Positions 38,295-48,900 of a stretch of 64,000 nt of DNA are shown in pieces (the first letter of the stretch is position 1; each line of letters begins with the position of its first letter). The stretch is from Bog-473 sp963725895 (GTDB lineage: Bacteria > Actinomycetota > Acidimicrobiia > Acidimicrobiales > RAAP-2), in the NCBI GenBank assembly GCA_963725895.1, contig CAVSAJ010000004.1:143452-207451 (forward strand), in the 5' to 3' direction. The translations under genes and the position numbers were made by a program. The notes beneath the pieces are model-generated. The model ran no database searches, was not told the DNA's origin, and saw only the letters and a program-made list of their open reading frames with translations.

Positions 38295-39257
38295 GCGTTG
38301 CCGATGTGGTCCGCGGGGACCGTCCCGAGCTTGCCTGCCTCGAAGTCTTCGAAGGCCTGGACGATCTCCGCCCGGGTGTTCATCACGAACGGGCCGTAGG
38401 CGTAGACAGGTTCGCCGATGGGCCGCCCACCCAGGATGAGCACGTCCAGCGCGGGGTGACGCGACTCCTGCGCCGCGTCCGCCCGGAGCTCCAGCGCGTC
38501 GCCGGCGCCGGCGACCGCCAGCTGCCCGGTGCGCAAGGGTCGTGCGTCGGGCCCGACGCTCCCGCTCCCCGAGAGCGCGTAGACCAGCGCGTTGAACTCG
38601 GACGGCCACGGCAGGACAAGCTCTGCACCGGGCTCGATGGTGGCGTGCACGAGCGAGATCGGCGTGTGCGTCGACCCCGGGCCGCGGTGGCCGCCGACGT
38701 CGCCCGCGATGACGCGGACGAGCGCACCGCCGTCGGGCGTCGTGAGCAAGAGGATGTTGCTCACCCTCGATGCCCTGATAGCGGGGGTCGATCCACTTGT
38801 CGTCCGCCGGCAGGTTGACCCAGAGCTGAATGCCGTGGAACAGGCCGCCACTGGCGATCAGCTGGTCCGGCGGGCGCTCGATGTGCAGGATCCCCGAGCC
38901 CGCGGTCATCCACTGGGTCGACCCGTTGGTGATGAGGCCGCCACCGCCGATGGAGTCCTGGTGCTGGAACGTGCCGTCGATCATGTAGGTCACGGTCTCG
39001 AAGCCGCGGTGCGGGTGCCAGGGTGTGCCCTTCGGCTCGCCCGGGGCGTACTCGACCTCGCCCATCTGGTCCATGTGGATGAAGGGGTCGAGGTCGGCCA
39101 TCGGCACGCCCGCGAAGGCGCGGCGCACAGGGAAGCCCTCTCCCTCCAGGCCGCTCGGGGCGTCGGTGACACTCTTCAACGGGCGGATGCGTGCTCCCTG
39201 GGCCGGCACGGCGATGCGCGGGAGTACCAGGGTGTCGGGGACAGTCACTGCGGGCAT
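38291..39257 (-). pseudogene. Pirin-like protein (cupin), one frameshift
   Basis: Pirins are bicupin proteins with quercetinase-like activity or regulatory roles. ATG 39257 starts MPAVTVPDTLVLPRIAVPAQ, then the metal-binding HPHRGFETVTYMIDG and SGILHIERP of the first cupin. Near 38765, in the region gagggtgagcaac, the frame breaks; the continuation (SNILLLTTPDGGALVRVIAG) supplies the second cupin and ends EAGKLGTVPADHIGNA. The two pieces add to full pirin length, so a sequence error or recent indel is likely. It is co-directional with the SDR gene. Confidence 0.8.
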
Positions 39258-39416
39258 GGCGACCTCACTTCTTCTTCCGTTCGATCCGACCCGACCCCAG
39301 CCTGCCGGGTGCGTCGCGACGGCGACACCAGTTGAACACGCGAGCACCCGTTTCTGTTCCAGCTCCACCCGGCTCGGTGCCGCCCCGTCCGGATCGCGCC
39401 GCGTCGTGAGCCGCCC

Positions 39417-40277
39417 TCAGGAGGCGTCGAGGCGTGCCACCTGCTCCGGAGTGAGAACGAGGTCGGCCGCCGCCGCCGACGACACGGCGGTCTCAGGGCG
39501 GCTGCTCCCAGGAATCGGGATCACCCGAGAGCCCTTGGCCAGCATCCAGGCCAAGGTGACCTGCTGGGGGCTGGCGCCCACCTCGGCGGCCACCGCTGCG
39601 AAGGCGGGGTGGGTCCGCTCGATGTCGTCCGCTCGCCCGATGCCACCCATCGGGCTCCAGGGGATGAACACGATGCCGAGCTTCTCGCAGTGTTGGAGCT
39701 CGCCTTCGGAGGAGCGGAAACGGGGCGAGAACTGGTTCTGCACGCTCGCCAGTCGGCCGCCGAGCACCGTCTGGGCCTCGTCGATCTGGGCCACCGTCGC
39801 GTTCGAGACCCCGGCCAAGAGGATCTTGCCCTCATCGAGGAGGTCGGCCAACGCGCCGACGGACTCGGCCCAGGGGACCTTGGGGTCAGGCCGGTGGTAC
39901 TGGTAGAGCCCGATGGCGTCCACGCCGAGCCTCTTGAGAGACGCCTCGCACGCCTCTTTCACGTAGGCCGGGTCGCCGTGCACGGTCCAGCTGCCGTCGC
40001 CGGGACGCCGGTGCCCACCCTTGGTGGCGACGAGCACCTCGTCAGTCGGGCCTGGGTACGCGGCGAGCGCTTCGGCCACCAGCTCCTCCCCGTGACCGTG
40101 CTCCTGCACGCTCAGCGAGTACGCATCGGCCGTGTCGATGATGGTGACGCCGGCGTCGAGGGAGGCGTGAATGGTGGCGATGGCTTGGCGGCGGTCGGGG
40201 CGCCCCTCGATGGAGAGCGGCATCTCGCCCAGTCCGACGGCGCTGACGGTCCGGTTGCCGATGGGACGCTGCTGCAT
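39417..40277 (-). CDS. Aldo/keto reductase
   Basis: A 286-residue aldo/keto reductase of the Tas/YajO-like type. TIIDTADAYSLSVQEHGHGE carries the catalytic Asp/Tyr, AIGLYQYHRPDPKVPWAESV the barrel strand, and SRVIPIPGSSRPETAVSSAA the cofactor loop. ATG 40277 follows GGAGG. It is unrelated at close range to the enzyme at 14284-15264. Substrate unknown. Confidence 0.92.
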   Translation of the reverse strand: MQQRPIGNRTVSAVGLGEMPLSIEGRPDRRQAIATIHASLDAGVTIIDTADAYSLSVQEHGHGEELVAEALAAYPGPTDEVLVATKGGHRRPGDGSWTVHGDPAYVKEACEASLKRLGVDAIGLYQYHRPDPKVPWAESVGALADLLDEGKILLAGVSNATVAQIDEAQTVLGGRLASVQNQFSPRFRSSEGELQHCEKLGIVFIPWSPMGGIGRADDIERTHPAFAAVAAEVGASPQQVTLAWMLAKGSRVIPIPGSSRPETAVSSAAAADLVLTPEQVARLDAS

Positions 40278-40372
40278 GAGGACCTCCTGGTCGGTCGAAT
40301 CGGTCTGCCGGGCCGGGCTCGGCGACGTCTCGACGTTACCGGCGGACCATTGGGCGACGCACGGGGCGGGGC

Positions 40373-40672
40373 CTAGCGGTGGGCTTCTGCGACGGTGTGG
40401 AATTCGATGCGGTAGACGAGCGTCTCGTCACCAATCGGACCTGCGTGTGCCGCCCGCGCCCGCAGATCCTCGCGGCTCTCCTCACCAGCGCGGCGGACGT
40501 CGGCTTCGGTGAGCGAGGCGAAGGGGACCAGCGCCATGCGGTCCACCTCGATGTCGACCAGCCCGACCCGGTAGCGTCCGCCGACTTTGGCGTGGGGTCG
40601 GCGCCACAGCCGGACGGTCACCGTGATGTCCCCCGCCGCAATGTCGTCGTAGAGCACCTTGGCGAACTCCAT
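40373..40672 (-). CDS. ASCH-domain-like small protein
   Basis: The 99-residue protein resembles the ASCH/PUA-like fold: EFAKVLYDDIAAGDITVTVRLWRRP at the start (the L-x-G-x-K-like groove with charged strand), VGGRYRVGLVDIEVDRMALV in the middle and a helical end. ASCH domains bind RNA or act in translation-related roles. Residues 24 and 25 are basic (RR), as in RNA-binding members. The assignment is by pattern only. Confidence 0.65.
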   Translation of the reverse strand: MEFAKVLYDDIAAGDITVTVRLWRRPHAKVGGRYRVGLVDIEVDRMALVPFASLTEADVRRAGEESREDLRARAAHAGPIGDETLVYRIEFHTVAEAHR

Positions 40673-40706
40673 GTGGCGCGACCCTACGACGGCGTCGTTC
40701 GGTGCG

Positions 40707-41927
40707 TCAGTACTGCCAGACTCTCACCCAGTCAATCTGCGTGGTGGCCGGCAATGGAGTCGTGCCGGGCTGGAACGAGTCGTTGCCATCGGCGCTCAGG
40801 GCTGCGGTGAACGCGAGGAAGAACGGCTGGTTGAAGGGCGCCGGTGCCGCGTCGGGGCTCGTGACATAGGGCGCGTAGGTGTCCGTCGTGCAGGGAACCT
40901 CGTTGAAGTACGTGGTGATGGTGGTGGGCGTCCACGACAGCGCGTAGGTATTGAAGCGGCCGGCCGTGGCGTCGCCGGCGATGCTGCATCCGGTCGACGT
41001 GGTGGCGTTGGGGTCGGCGGCGGATCCGGGGTAGTGCAGGTCGGGCACGTCGTCGAGCGGATAGCTCGAATAGAACTCGCCGTAGTCGATCTCGCCGCTG
41101 TCGGGCCATGGGCCGTAGAGCGTCTCGTCCTCGGGGAAGAGCCACAGGGTCTCCTGCAGCCCGGGCACCGACGTCGGAGGCACTGCAGCGCGCACTTCGA
41201 AATAGCCGTATTTCTGGCTGAAGAGCTGGTAGGAGGAGATCATCCCGCCCTCGTAGCTCGTGGCGAAGCTCATGCCGCCGGGTAGTTGGCACGAGGTGGG
41301 GGTGGCCGTCTGGACGACGCTGAGGTTGAGGACGCCTCCCGATTCCGAAATGGTGCTCGGGTTGTTCACGTAGCAGACCTGCGAGAACAACGTCCCGCTC
41401 TGGTAGCCGCTCGTGCTCGTGAGCACCGGCTGCCACAGGCTCGGGTTGAGGGAGGTCCCGTCGAACTCGTCGTCGAGGGTGCAGGTCCACGAGCCCGTCG
41501 GTGGCGCGATCGGCGGGTTGGTCCCCGCGCAGGCGCCGGCGTCGTTGGGCCCGTCACCGGTCGAGGTGGGCGGCGCGGGTGACGCACGGGGCGCGAGAGA
41601 CGACGAGGTCGTTGTGGGGGGGACCGTCGTCGTCGACGCATTGCATCCGTCGAAGATCTGCTCCACGACGCTGCAGTCCGTGGCCGCCACCGCCTCGGTG
41701 GTCGTCGTGTCGGTACCGCAGTCGCCCGACGTGGTCGGTGCGCAATCCGGCGCGCCCTCGATCGGGTGCGACTCGAGACCCTCGTTCTGGCTGTGCAGAG
41801 CGGCCTGCCCGGACGGCAATGACACTTGGGGGCCGACGATCACCATGATGAGGGCGATGAGGAGTACGGCGCCAAGTGACCCCGCGAACAGCCGCGCCAC
41901 GCGTTGCCCGTCCTTCCGTTGCACCAT
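40707..41927 (-). CDS. Secreted glycoside hydrolase family 16 protein
   Basis: Likely a beta-1,3- or mixed-linkage glucanase. The catalytic motif ExDxxE is clear in SGEIDYGEFYSS, and LWLFPEDETLYGPW precedes it as in laminarinases. The N-terminus is a signal anchor (LFAGSLGAVLLIALIMVIVG), followed by a Thr/Ser/Cys-rich linker of about 90 residues. The C-terminal QIDWVRVWQY is the usual family 16 end. I choose ATG 41927 because GGGAGG lies nine bases before it; an ATG at 42032 would add 35 residues. The protein is probably surface-attached or released and acts on environmental glucans. Confidence 0.88.
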   Translation of the reverse strand: MVQRKDGQRVARLFAGSLGAVLLIALIMVIVGPQVSLPSGQAALHSQNEGLESHPIEGAPDCAPTTSGDCGTDTTTTEAVAATDCSVVEQIFDGCNASTTTVPPTTTSSSLAPRASPAPPTSTGDGPNDAGACAGTNPPIAPPTGSWTCTLDDEFDGTSLNPSLWQPVLTSTSGYQSGTLFSQVCYVNNPSTISESGGVLNLSVVQTATPTSCQLPGGMSFATSYEGGMISSYQLFSQKYGYFEVRAAVPPTSVPGLQETLWLFPEDETLYGPWPDSGEIDYGEFYSSYPLDDVPDLHYPGSAADPNATTSTGCSIAGDATAGRFNTYALSWTPTTITTYFNEVPCTTDTYAPYVTSPDAAPAPFNQPFFLAFTAALSADGNDSFQPGTTPLPATTQIDWVRVWQY

Positions 41928-42037
41928 CTCGTGCAGCCTCCCGAGTGCTCCGATAGGTGTGTCGCGAGTACCCCTGTTGCTTCCCCTTGGGAACCCGAGA
42001 GGAGGCCGAAACTTGCCCGGGAATCCCCCCATCTTAG

Positions 42038-43399
42038 GTGCAACCCCCGGCCGGTGCGCAGCGCGCGCTCGGAATCTCGGTGGCGAACAGGCAATGGGTG
42101 ATCACCGCGTACACGTTGTCCTTCGGCGGACTCCTCCCTTCTAGGCAGTCGGATCGCGGACTACGGAGGACGGAAGCGGATGTCCGGCGTCGGGCTCATC
42201 GGATTCGCCTCCGCGTCGGCGCTCGGTGGTCTGGCGGTGAACCAGGGCATGCTGTTCGGCGCCGCGCCCTGCAGGGAGCCCTTGCCGCGTTGATGGCTCC
42301 CGCGGCGCTGTCCATCTTGAACATCACCTTCCAGAGCGATCGCGCGGAGCGGGCGAAGGCCTTCGGGGCGTACGGTGCGGTGTCGGGAGCAGGTGGTGCG
42401 ATCGGCGTCCTCGCCGGCGGCCTCCTGACCGAGTACGCGTCGTGGCGCTGGTGCCTCCTGGTCAATGTGCCCCTCGCTCTGCTCGCCGCCGTCGCGGCCA
42501 GTCGCGTCATCCGTGAGAGCCGCGCGGCCGGAACGACTCGCTACGACCTCCCCGGCGTCTTCCTCTCGACGGTGGGCCTCGTGAGCCTCGTCTACGGCTT
42601 CACCAAGGCGAGTACGGACGGATGGGCGTCTGGCCCCACGCTCACGTTCCTCAGCATCGCAGTGGTGCTGCTGGCGGCCTTCGTCGTGGTCGAAGCGCGC
42701 TCGTCGCACACGCTCTTGCCCCTGCGCGTCGTCGCGGAACGAAACCGCGGCGGCTCGTTCCTCGCCTCGTTCCTCCTCGGCGCCGGACTCTTCGCGATGT
42801 TCATCTTCCTCAGCTACTACATGCAGACCGTTCTGGACTACTCGGCGCTCAAAGCCGGGGTGGCGTTCCTCCCGTTCGCGGCCGGGATCATCGTTGCGGC
42901 GACGGCGTCGTCGGCGATCGTGCCGCGCAGCGGCCCGCGCATCCCGATGGCGTCAGGGCTCCTGGTGGGTGCGGTCGGCCTGGGTTGGCTCACGCAGATA
43001 GGTGTGCACACGTCCTTCTGGGCCTACGTGTTCGGGCCGCAGATCCTCATGAGCGTCGGGCTCGGGTCTGCCTTCCCTGCGCTGAGCAGCACTGCGCTCA
43101 CCAACGTGCGACCAGACGACTCCGGTGTCGCGAGCGCCCTGGTGAACACCACCCAGCAGGTCGGTGGCTCGCTGGGCACCGCCCCGCTCAACACCGTGGC
43201 GGCCGCCGCAACGGCGAGCTTCATCCGTGCGAACGGACCCGCCTCGCTCCCGGTCGGATTGGTGCACGGCTATGCCGTCGCGTTCGGAGTCGGCGCGGCA
43301 CTGCTGGTGGTCGCCCCACTCGTGTCGGCAGTGTTCGTCACCGATCGGCCGGCGACCGATCCCGCGTACGGGCTGGAGCCGGTCTTGGCGCCGGGGTGA
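42038..43399 (+). pseudogene. MFS drug-transport-type permease, 5'-truncated and frameshifted
   Basis: An EmrB/QacA-type 14-segment permease that lacks its first membrane segment. Homology begins abruptly near 42056 with QRALGISVANRQWVITAYT, immediately beside the GH16 promoter region. Between about 42140 and 42265 the frame moves away and back: the other frame reads MSGVGLIGFASASALGG, the expected membrane segment, and the return at ggcgccgcgccc appears to lack one C. The rest reads well (GALAALMAPAALSILNITF, SWRWCLLVNVPLALLA, DDSGVASALVNTTQQVGGSL). With a missing start it is probably non-functional. Confidence 0.7.
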
Positions 43400-43457
43400 T
43401 GATCGCCACGCGGCGGTACGGTGCAGCCCGCGCAGGACTCCTTCGTCGCTGCGAGGG

Positions 43458-43781
43458 TTAGTCGCTACCGGGGGCCCGGTACTCCGGGTGTCTGCGGGAG
43501 GCGTCATCGAGCTCCTCTGGCGTGAGCAAGACCACGGTCTCGCCGCTCAGCGTCTCCGTGGCGCCGACGACGAGGCTCAATGACGCGGCTGCCGTGTTGT
43601 CGGGGAGGTCGGCGATGATGTACACGTCGGCTCCGCCGAACGCGTAGTAGAAGGTCTCCAACGTGCCACCGACGCTGGCGAGTGCCCGCTCGGTGGCGGC
43701 CCGCCGGCTCGTTCCGCCCTCGCGGAGAAGGCCTCTGGCGCCCTCGGGGGTGTAACGCGACTGGAACAGGTACTTGGGCAT
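43458..43781 (-). CDS. GYD-domain protein
   Basis: The 107-residue protein starts MPKYLFQSRYTPEGARGLL and has the GYD-domain core TLETFYYAFGGADVYIIADL. The fold is a ferredoxin-like domain related to stress-responsive dimeric proteins; function is poorly known. ATG 43781 follows GAGGAG. It is divergent from the small gene at 43886. Confidence 0.85.
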   Translation of the reverse strand: MPKYLFQSRYTPEGARGLLREGGTSRRAATERALASVGGTLETFYYAFGGADVYIIADLPDNTAAASLSLVVGATETLSGETVVLLTPEELDDASRRHPEYRAPGSD

Positions 43782-43885
43782 GTGTCTCTCCTCTCGGGTT
43801 GGTGGCGTCCCGAGGACTCGCCCGCGGGTTCGCCGTCGCTGCGGAGGTGGAGTTTTGAAATCGAACCGCAACCACGCAGACCGTA

Positions 43886-44149
43886 GTGGCGATCTGGGAG
43901 CCGGCCACTCTCCTGTTCCGACTGATGGACCTCGATCCGTACGTCCCCAGGCATGTCATCGACTCCGGCCGCTACCGGCCGACAGGGCGCATCCGGGTGG
44001 TCGACGACCCGGATCCCTGTCTGGAGCGTTCGACCAAGATCGTCACTGTCGAGGTCCGGGACACAGCTGGGCAGGTTGTCACCGACACCTCTTCGCTGCA
44101 TCCGGATCCGGAGTCATCTCACTGGGCTGGTTGGCTCGTCAGGGCGTAG
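43886..44149 (+). CDS. Small hypothetical protein
   Basis: An 87-residue frame from GTG 43886. The composition is soluble and acidic (DLDPYVPRHVIDSGRYRPTG then VEVRDTAGQVVTDT), and looks like real coding but matches no family I know. No signal peptide or membrane segment. It lies between divergent genes and has no strong ribosome binding site. Confidence 0.4.
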   Translation: MAIWEPATLLFRLMDLDPYVPRHVIDSGRYRPTGRIRVVDDPDPCLERSTKIVTVEVRDTAGQVVTDTSSLHPDPESSHWAGWLVRA

Positions 44150-44253
44150 CATTCGAGAGCGGAACACATCCAGCCTGATGGCGGAGAGGGGCTGGCGAAA
44201 CAGTTGCGCCTCGAACCATTCGATGGTGCAGCTCGAGAGAACCTCTTTCCTTC

Positions 44254-47200
44254 ATGAGCCGGCCCTTTGTGAGCACACCGTCGAGTAGGTCGACTTCCGT
44301 CGTCGGCTCCGAGGTGCACCACCCACTGGCGCCGTACTTCCCCCGGTTGGTCATCGACTGGATGACAAACGCGCCCGACGAGCGCCACCGGGAAGAGATC
44401 GGCACGCTGGCCTTCGTCGACATCTCAGGCTTCACCAAACTGTCCGAAGGACTGGCGCGGCATGGGAAGGTCGGTGCCGAGGAGCTCACTGCAGCCATCG
44501 GGACCTGTTTTGTGCCCCTGCTCGACATCGCCGTTGGCTACGGAGGCCGATTGCTCAAGTTCGGCGGCGACGCGCTGTTGCTCTTTTTCTCTGGTGAGGC
44601 CCACGAGGCGCGTGCCTGCCGCTCTGCCATCGAGATGCGGCGCGCACTCCGCGTGGTCGGGCGCATGACCGTCTTGGGCCAGCGGGTGGCCCTGCGGATG
44701 TCGGTGGGGGTCCACAGCGGACTCTTCAACTTCTTCCTCGTGGGCGACTCGCACCGCGAATTCATCGTTGTCGGTCCGGGGGCCAGCACCGTTGTGTCCA
44801 TGGAGGGGACCGCTGATGCCGGCGAGATCGTGCTGAGTCCGGCCACTGCAGGCGCGCTCCAGCCCGCCACGGTCGGTGCCGCGAAAGGCCCTGGCTTCTT
44901 GCTCCGAAGAGCCCCCTCCGTCCCTCGTGATTCGTTCGTGCCGTTCGAGCCCGTTGCCGACAACGTCGATCTGGTATCCGGCATCCCCGTGGGGCTGAGA
45001 GACGTGGTGATCACGGCCCATCAGGAGTCCGAGCACCGTCGGGTCACCATCGCCTTCGTCCATTTCGACGGGACCGACGCAATGATCGCTCTCGAGGGAC
45101 CCGAGGTGACCGCCGACCGACTTGACACACTGGTCACCATCACCCAGCGTGCCGTCGAACGCCAAGAGGTCACCTTTTTGGCCACTGACGCCGATCGCGA
45201 CGGGGGAAAGATCATCCTCGCCGCGGGGGCGCCGGCCACATCGGGCGACGACGAACACCGAATGCTCCTCGCTGTCCGCGAGATCATGGACGCGGGTGCG
45301 CCGCTGCCCATCCGCATCGGGGTGAACCGGGGCTCCGTCTTCGTCGGCGAGGTGGGACCGCCCTACCGGCGGACCTTCACAGTGATGGGCGACGCGGTCA
45401 ATCTGGCGGCTCGGCTGATGGCCAAGGCCGAAACGGGTCAGATCCTGTCGACTCCCGAGCTGCTGGCCCGCTCGCGCACCCGTTTTGAGGCAGTTGATCT
45501 CGAGCCGTTCTATGTCAAGGGAAAGGCTCGTCCGATCCAGGCACAAGCGGTGGGCGCGCACGTCGGGGCCCGGCCGGTCGGAAGCACGGTCGAGTTGCCC
45601 TTGTTGGGCAGGGAGGCCGAAGCGCGGCAGCTCGCCGAGTTGGCTGCTTCGGCCGTGGCCGGACATGGCGCAGTCGTCGAGATCGTCGGCGAGACGGGAT
45701 CGGGCAAGTCGCGGTTGGTCTCCGCGCTGCGCAACATCGCCTCGGATCGTTTGCAGCTCACGGCCGTCTGCGAACGATACGACTCCGCGACCCCCTACCA
45801 CGAGGTCCGACGGTTGCTGCGTTCTCTCCTGAACCTCCCGCTTCAGGGCGAGGATAGCGAGGTGTCGGCCCGATTCCTAGCCGAGCTCGAGGGGCGAGCG
45901 CCGGAGCTGTTGCCATGGGCGCCACTCATCGCCATGGCCATCGGAGTGAGCGTCGCCGAGACCCCGGAATCTCGGGATCTAGAAGAGGAGTTCCGCCGAC
46001 CCCGGCTCGCGAGCGTCGTCATCGAGCTCCTCGCCACGCTCCTACCTGACGCCGGTCTGTTCATCATCGAAGACGCGCACAACATGGACGACGCCTCCGC
46101 CGACCTCTTCGCTCACCTGGCCGCCGCGGTTGGCGCCACCTCCTGGCTGTGGTGCACGACCAGAACGGACCTCCCCTCCGGCTTCGTCGCGCCCGAGGGG
46201 AGCACCCGGATCGAGCTCGGGCCGCTGACCGAGGAGGCGGCATTGGAGCTGGCCCGTGTCGCCACCGAAGACGCTCCTCTCTCCGAGCGTGAGCTGTCGC
46301 TGCTGGTCGCTCGGTCGGGAGGGAGCCCGCTTTTCCTTCGAGAGCTGATCGCTGCAGCCGCGGAGCGGTGCCTCCGTCGAGAGCCTCCCCGACTCCATTG
46401 AGGAGGTGGCCGCGGCTCGCATCGACCGACTCCCAGTGGACGCCCGCCGCCTCCTCCGTCGGATGTCGGTCCTCGGCCAGTCGTTCACGGTCGATCTGTT
46501 GGCCGACGTGGTCGACGACCTGCCGGGAACCGACGATCCCATCTGGGGCCAACTGAACGAGTTCGTCACCCGGGACGGCACCGGGACCGTGTCGTTCCGC
46601 GACAGTTTGTTGCGGGACAGCGCGTACGGCGGCCTGACTTTCAGCCTTCGCCGTCAGCTTCATTCGCGGGCGGCGGACACCATCTACCGTCGATCAGTCG
46701 ACGGCCACGGGGAGCAGCCGGAACTGTTGTCGTTCCACTATCTACATTCCCAACGCTTTGCCGAAGCGTGGGAGTTCTCTTTGCGGGCGGCCGACCGGGC
46801 TGTCGCGGTCTACGCCAACACCGAAGCAGCCGAGTTCTACGAACGGGCGATCACGGCGGCCAGACGACTTCCTCATCTGTCCACTTGTCAGGTGCTTGAG
46901 ATCCACGAGGCGATGGGGGACGCGCGGAACCGGTCCGGCGAGTACACAGCGGCAGCAGCGGCGTATCGCTCAGCCCGCCGACTCGTCGGGGACGACGCCG
47001 TGTCCCAGGCGCGCCTGATGCTCAAGTTGGCCCGGGTCCAGGGTTGGTTGGATCGCTACGGCAACGCCCTGCGCTGGATCAGCCGGGGACTGCGGGTGCT
47101 CGAGCACTCCGCCGGCTCGGAAGCGGATCGGCAGCGGGCAGAGCTGATGGCGTGGTACGGACGGTTCTGCCAAGAACAGGGGCACCACCGCCGGGCCGTC

Positions 47201-48177
47201 CGGTGGTGCACCCTCGCCGTCGAGGGGGCCGAGTCGGTCGGGGACAAGGCGGTGCTCGCCGACGCTCTCCGGGTCATGGACTGGGCGGCCATGGATCTCG
47301 GCAAGCTCGATCGCCCCGACAACCTGGAACGATCGCTGGCCCTCTTCGAGGAGCTCGGCGATCTCCCCGGAACGGCGGGGGTGTTGAACATGCTCGGCGG
47401 GCTCGCCTACTACAAGGGTGATTGGGAGCAGGCGTCGGCCCTGTACCTCCGTGCTCAGGCCACCGTGCGCCGGACCGGCAATGAGGTCATGGACGCGTTC
47501 TACGTGTTCAATCTGGGCGAAATCGCACGCGACCAGGGCCATCTGGACGAGGCGCAACGCGCCCTGACTTCGGCCCTCCGGACCTGGCGCGCCGCTGGGT
47601 ATCGGTCGGGAACCGGATACGCCAAGGGCATGCTGGCCCGAGTGGCCGCCTGGCAGCTCCGGTACGACGATGCCCTCCGTCTCTTCCAAGAGGCGATCAA
47701 AGAGCTGTCGGACATCGGCAGTCGGGGCGAGGTGTTAGAGGTCCAGACCGGCCTCGCCGAATGTCTGCTCCTTCGCGGAGACACCGCGGGTGCCCTGTCG
47801 CTTGCCGACGAGACGATCGCTCAGGCTCACGCCCTGGGCGGCATGGCTCCTCAGATTCCCGCCCTCCATCGAGTGCGTGGTGCAGCCCTGGCTCTCGCCG
47901 GCGATGGCGATGGGGCCCGAGAATCGCTGCGCCAGAGCTTGCGGGCTGCCGAGATGCGCGAGGTGGAGTACGAGGCGGCTCTGACCATGCGGGTTCTGGC
48001 CGCCGCCGAGACCGACCCCGCGAGCAGGAGCTCCTGGCTCGCTTGGCGGCACAGATATTCGCCAAGCTCAAGGTCGTCTGGGCCCCGGATCTGCTGAGGA
48101 CGCGAACGGGAGGACCCGCTGAAGTGGCTGCCCGGCCCGGAGGAGTCCCGGTCCACTCCGCCTTGTCGTTGGGCTAG
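44254..48177 (+). pseudogene. Class III cyclase-AAA ATPase-TPR regulator, about two frameshifts
   Basis: Read through the shifts this is one protein of roughly 1,300 residues. It starts with a cyclase homology domain (TLAFVDISGFTKLSEGLARH and KFGGDALLLFF, metal-binding Asp in both) and has a second cyclase-like domain (FTVMGDAVNLAARLMAKAET) in which the first metal aspartate is replaced (FVHFDGTD). An NTPase domain follows with Walker A EIVGETGSGKSRL near residue 480. The C-terminal half is TPR-like helices. A shift at about 46365 separates the first frame, ending RREPPRLH, from the second, in which DSIEEVAAARIDRLPVDARR is the natural continuation. A further shift near 48015 restores EQELLARLAAQIFAKLKVVW, with the stop at 48175-48177. 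Such proteins are common in actinobacteria and resemble LuxR-like ATPase sensors; ligand unknown. Confidence 0.7.
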
Positions 48178-48346
48178 ATCGACGTCTCCGTGGACTTGGA
48201 AATCTCGCTGGTTATCGTCACGCCACCGACGGCGCCATCTACGAACCGTGCCGATCCGACCGGAGGGTCCTCTGGTCAGCGGTCCGGGTTCGGCCGCTGC
48301 GAGCGGGCGTGCTCAGTGCCGACGTTTCACGAGATGGAGGGTCGCC

Positions 48347-48868
48347 ATGTTCAATACCGTCGTGGTCGGGGCAGACGACTCGTCCGCCGCCCAGCAGGCC
48401 GTCGTCGTGGCGGCTGACATCGCCAAGCTCACCGGCGGGACCCTGCAGATTGTGACTGTGTACCAGCCCCACTCGGTGCGCATTCAAGACCTGCCCGCTG
48501 AATTCCGCTGCACGTAGACCGTGAATCTGGCGGATGTGCTTTCCAAGATCTGACCCTGATCGCAAAGGAGCGTGGACTCGAGCCAAAGATCCATCCGGCC
48601 GCGGGTCGTCCGGCGGAGGTGATCTGCGGGGTGGCAGAACAAGAGCACCCCGGTCTCGTCGTGGTGGGCACCAAGGGAATTGACCGGGGCACGCCGGGTG
48701 CTCGGGAACGTCCCCAACTCGGGAGTGCATGGTGCACCCTGTTCGGTGCCCGTGGTGGACACGCACGAGGCAGACTGGAACGGCTCAGGACGGTGCACGT
48801 CCGTCCTCCGGCGCACCGCCGCTTCTCAAAACGGCGGATCCCGACTACGACCCGCCGCTGATGCGTGA
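48347..48868 (+). pseudogene. Universal stress protein (UspA fold), broken
   Basis: ATG 48347 starts MFNTVVVGADDSSAAQQAVV, a typical universal stress domain start. A stop appears at 48515-48517 after QDLPAEFRCT. Past it the same strand continues the fold in other frames: VICGVAEQEHPGLVVVGTKG, and then GARRVLGNVPNSGVHGAPCS and VPVVDTHEAD, the nucleotide-binding end of the domain. At least two or three frame changes are needed. The pieces together equal one 140-residue domain, so this is a decayed or badly read gene. Confidence 0.65.
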
Positions 48869-48900
48869 CGTGAGAAGCTGCCCGCGGCCCCTCGGGCGCC

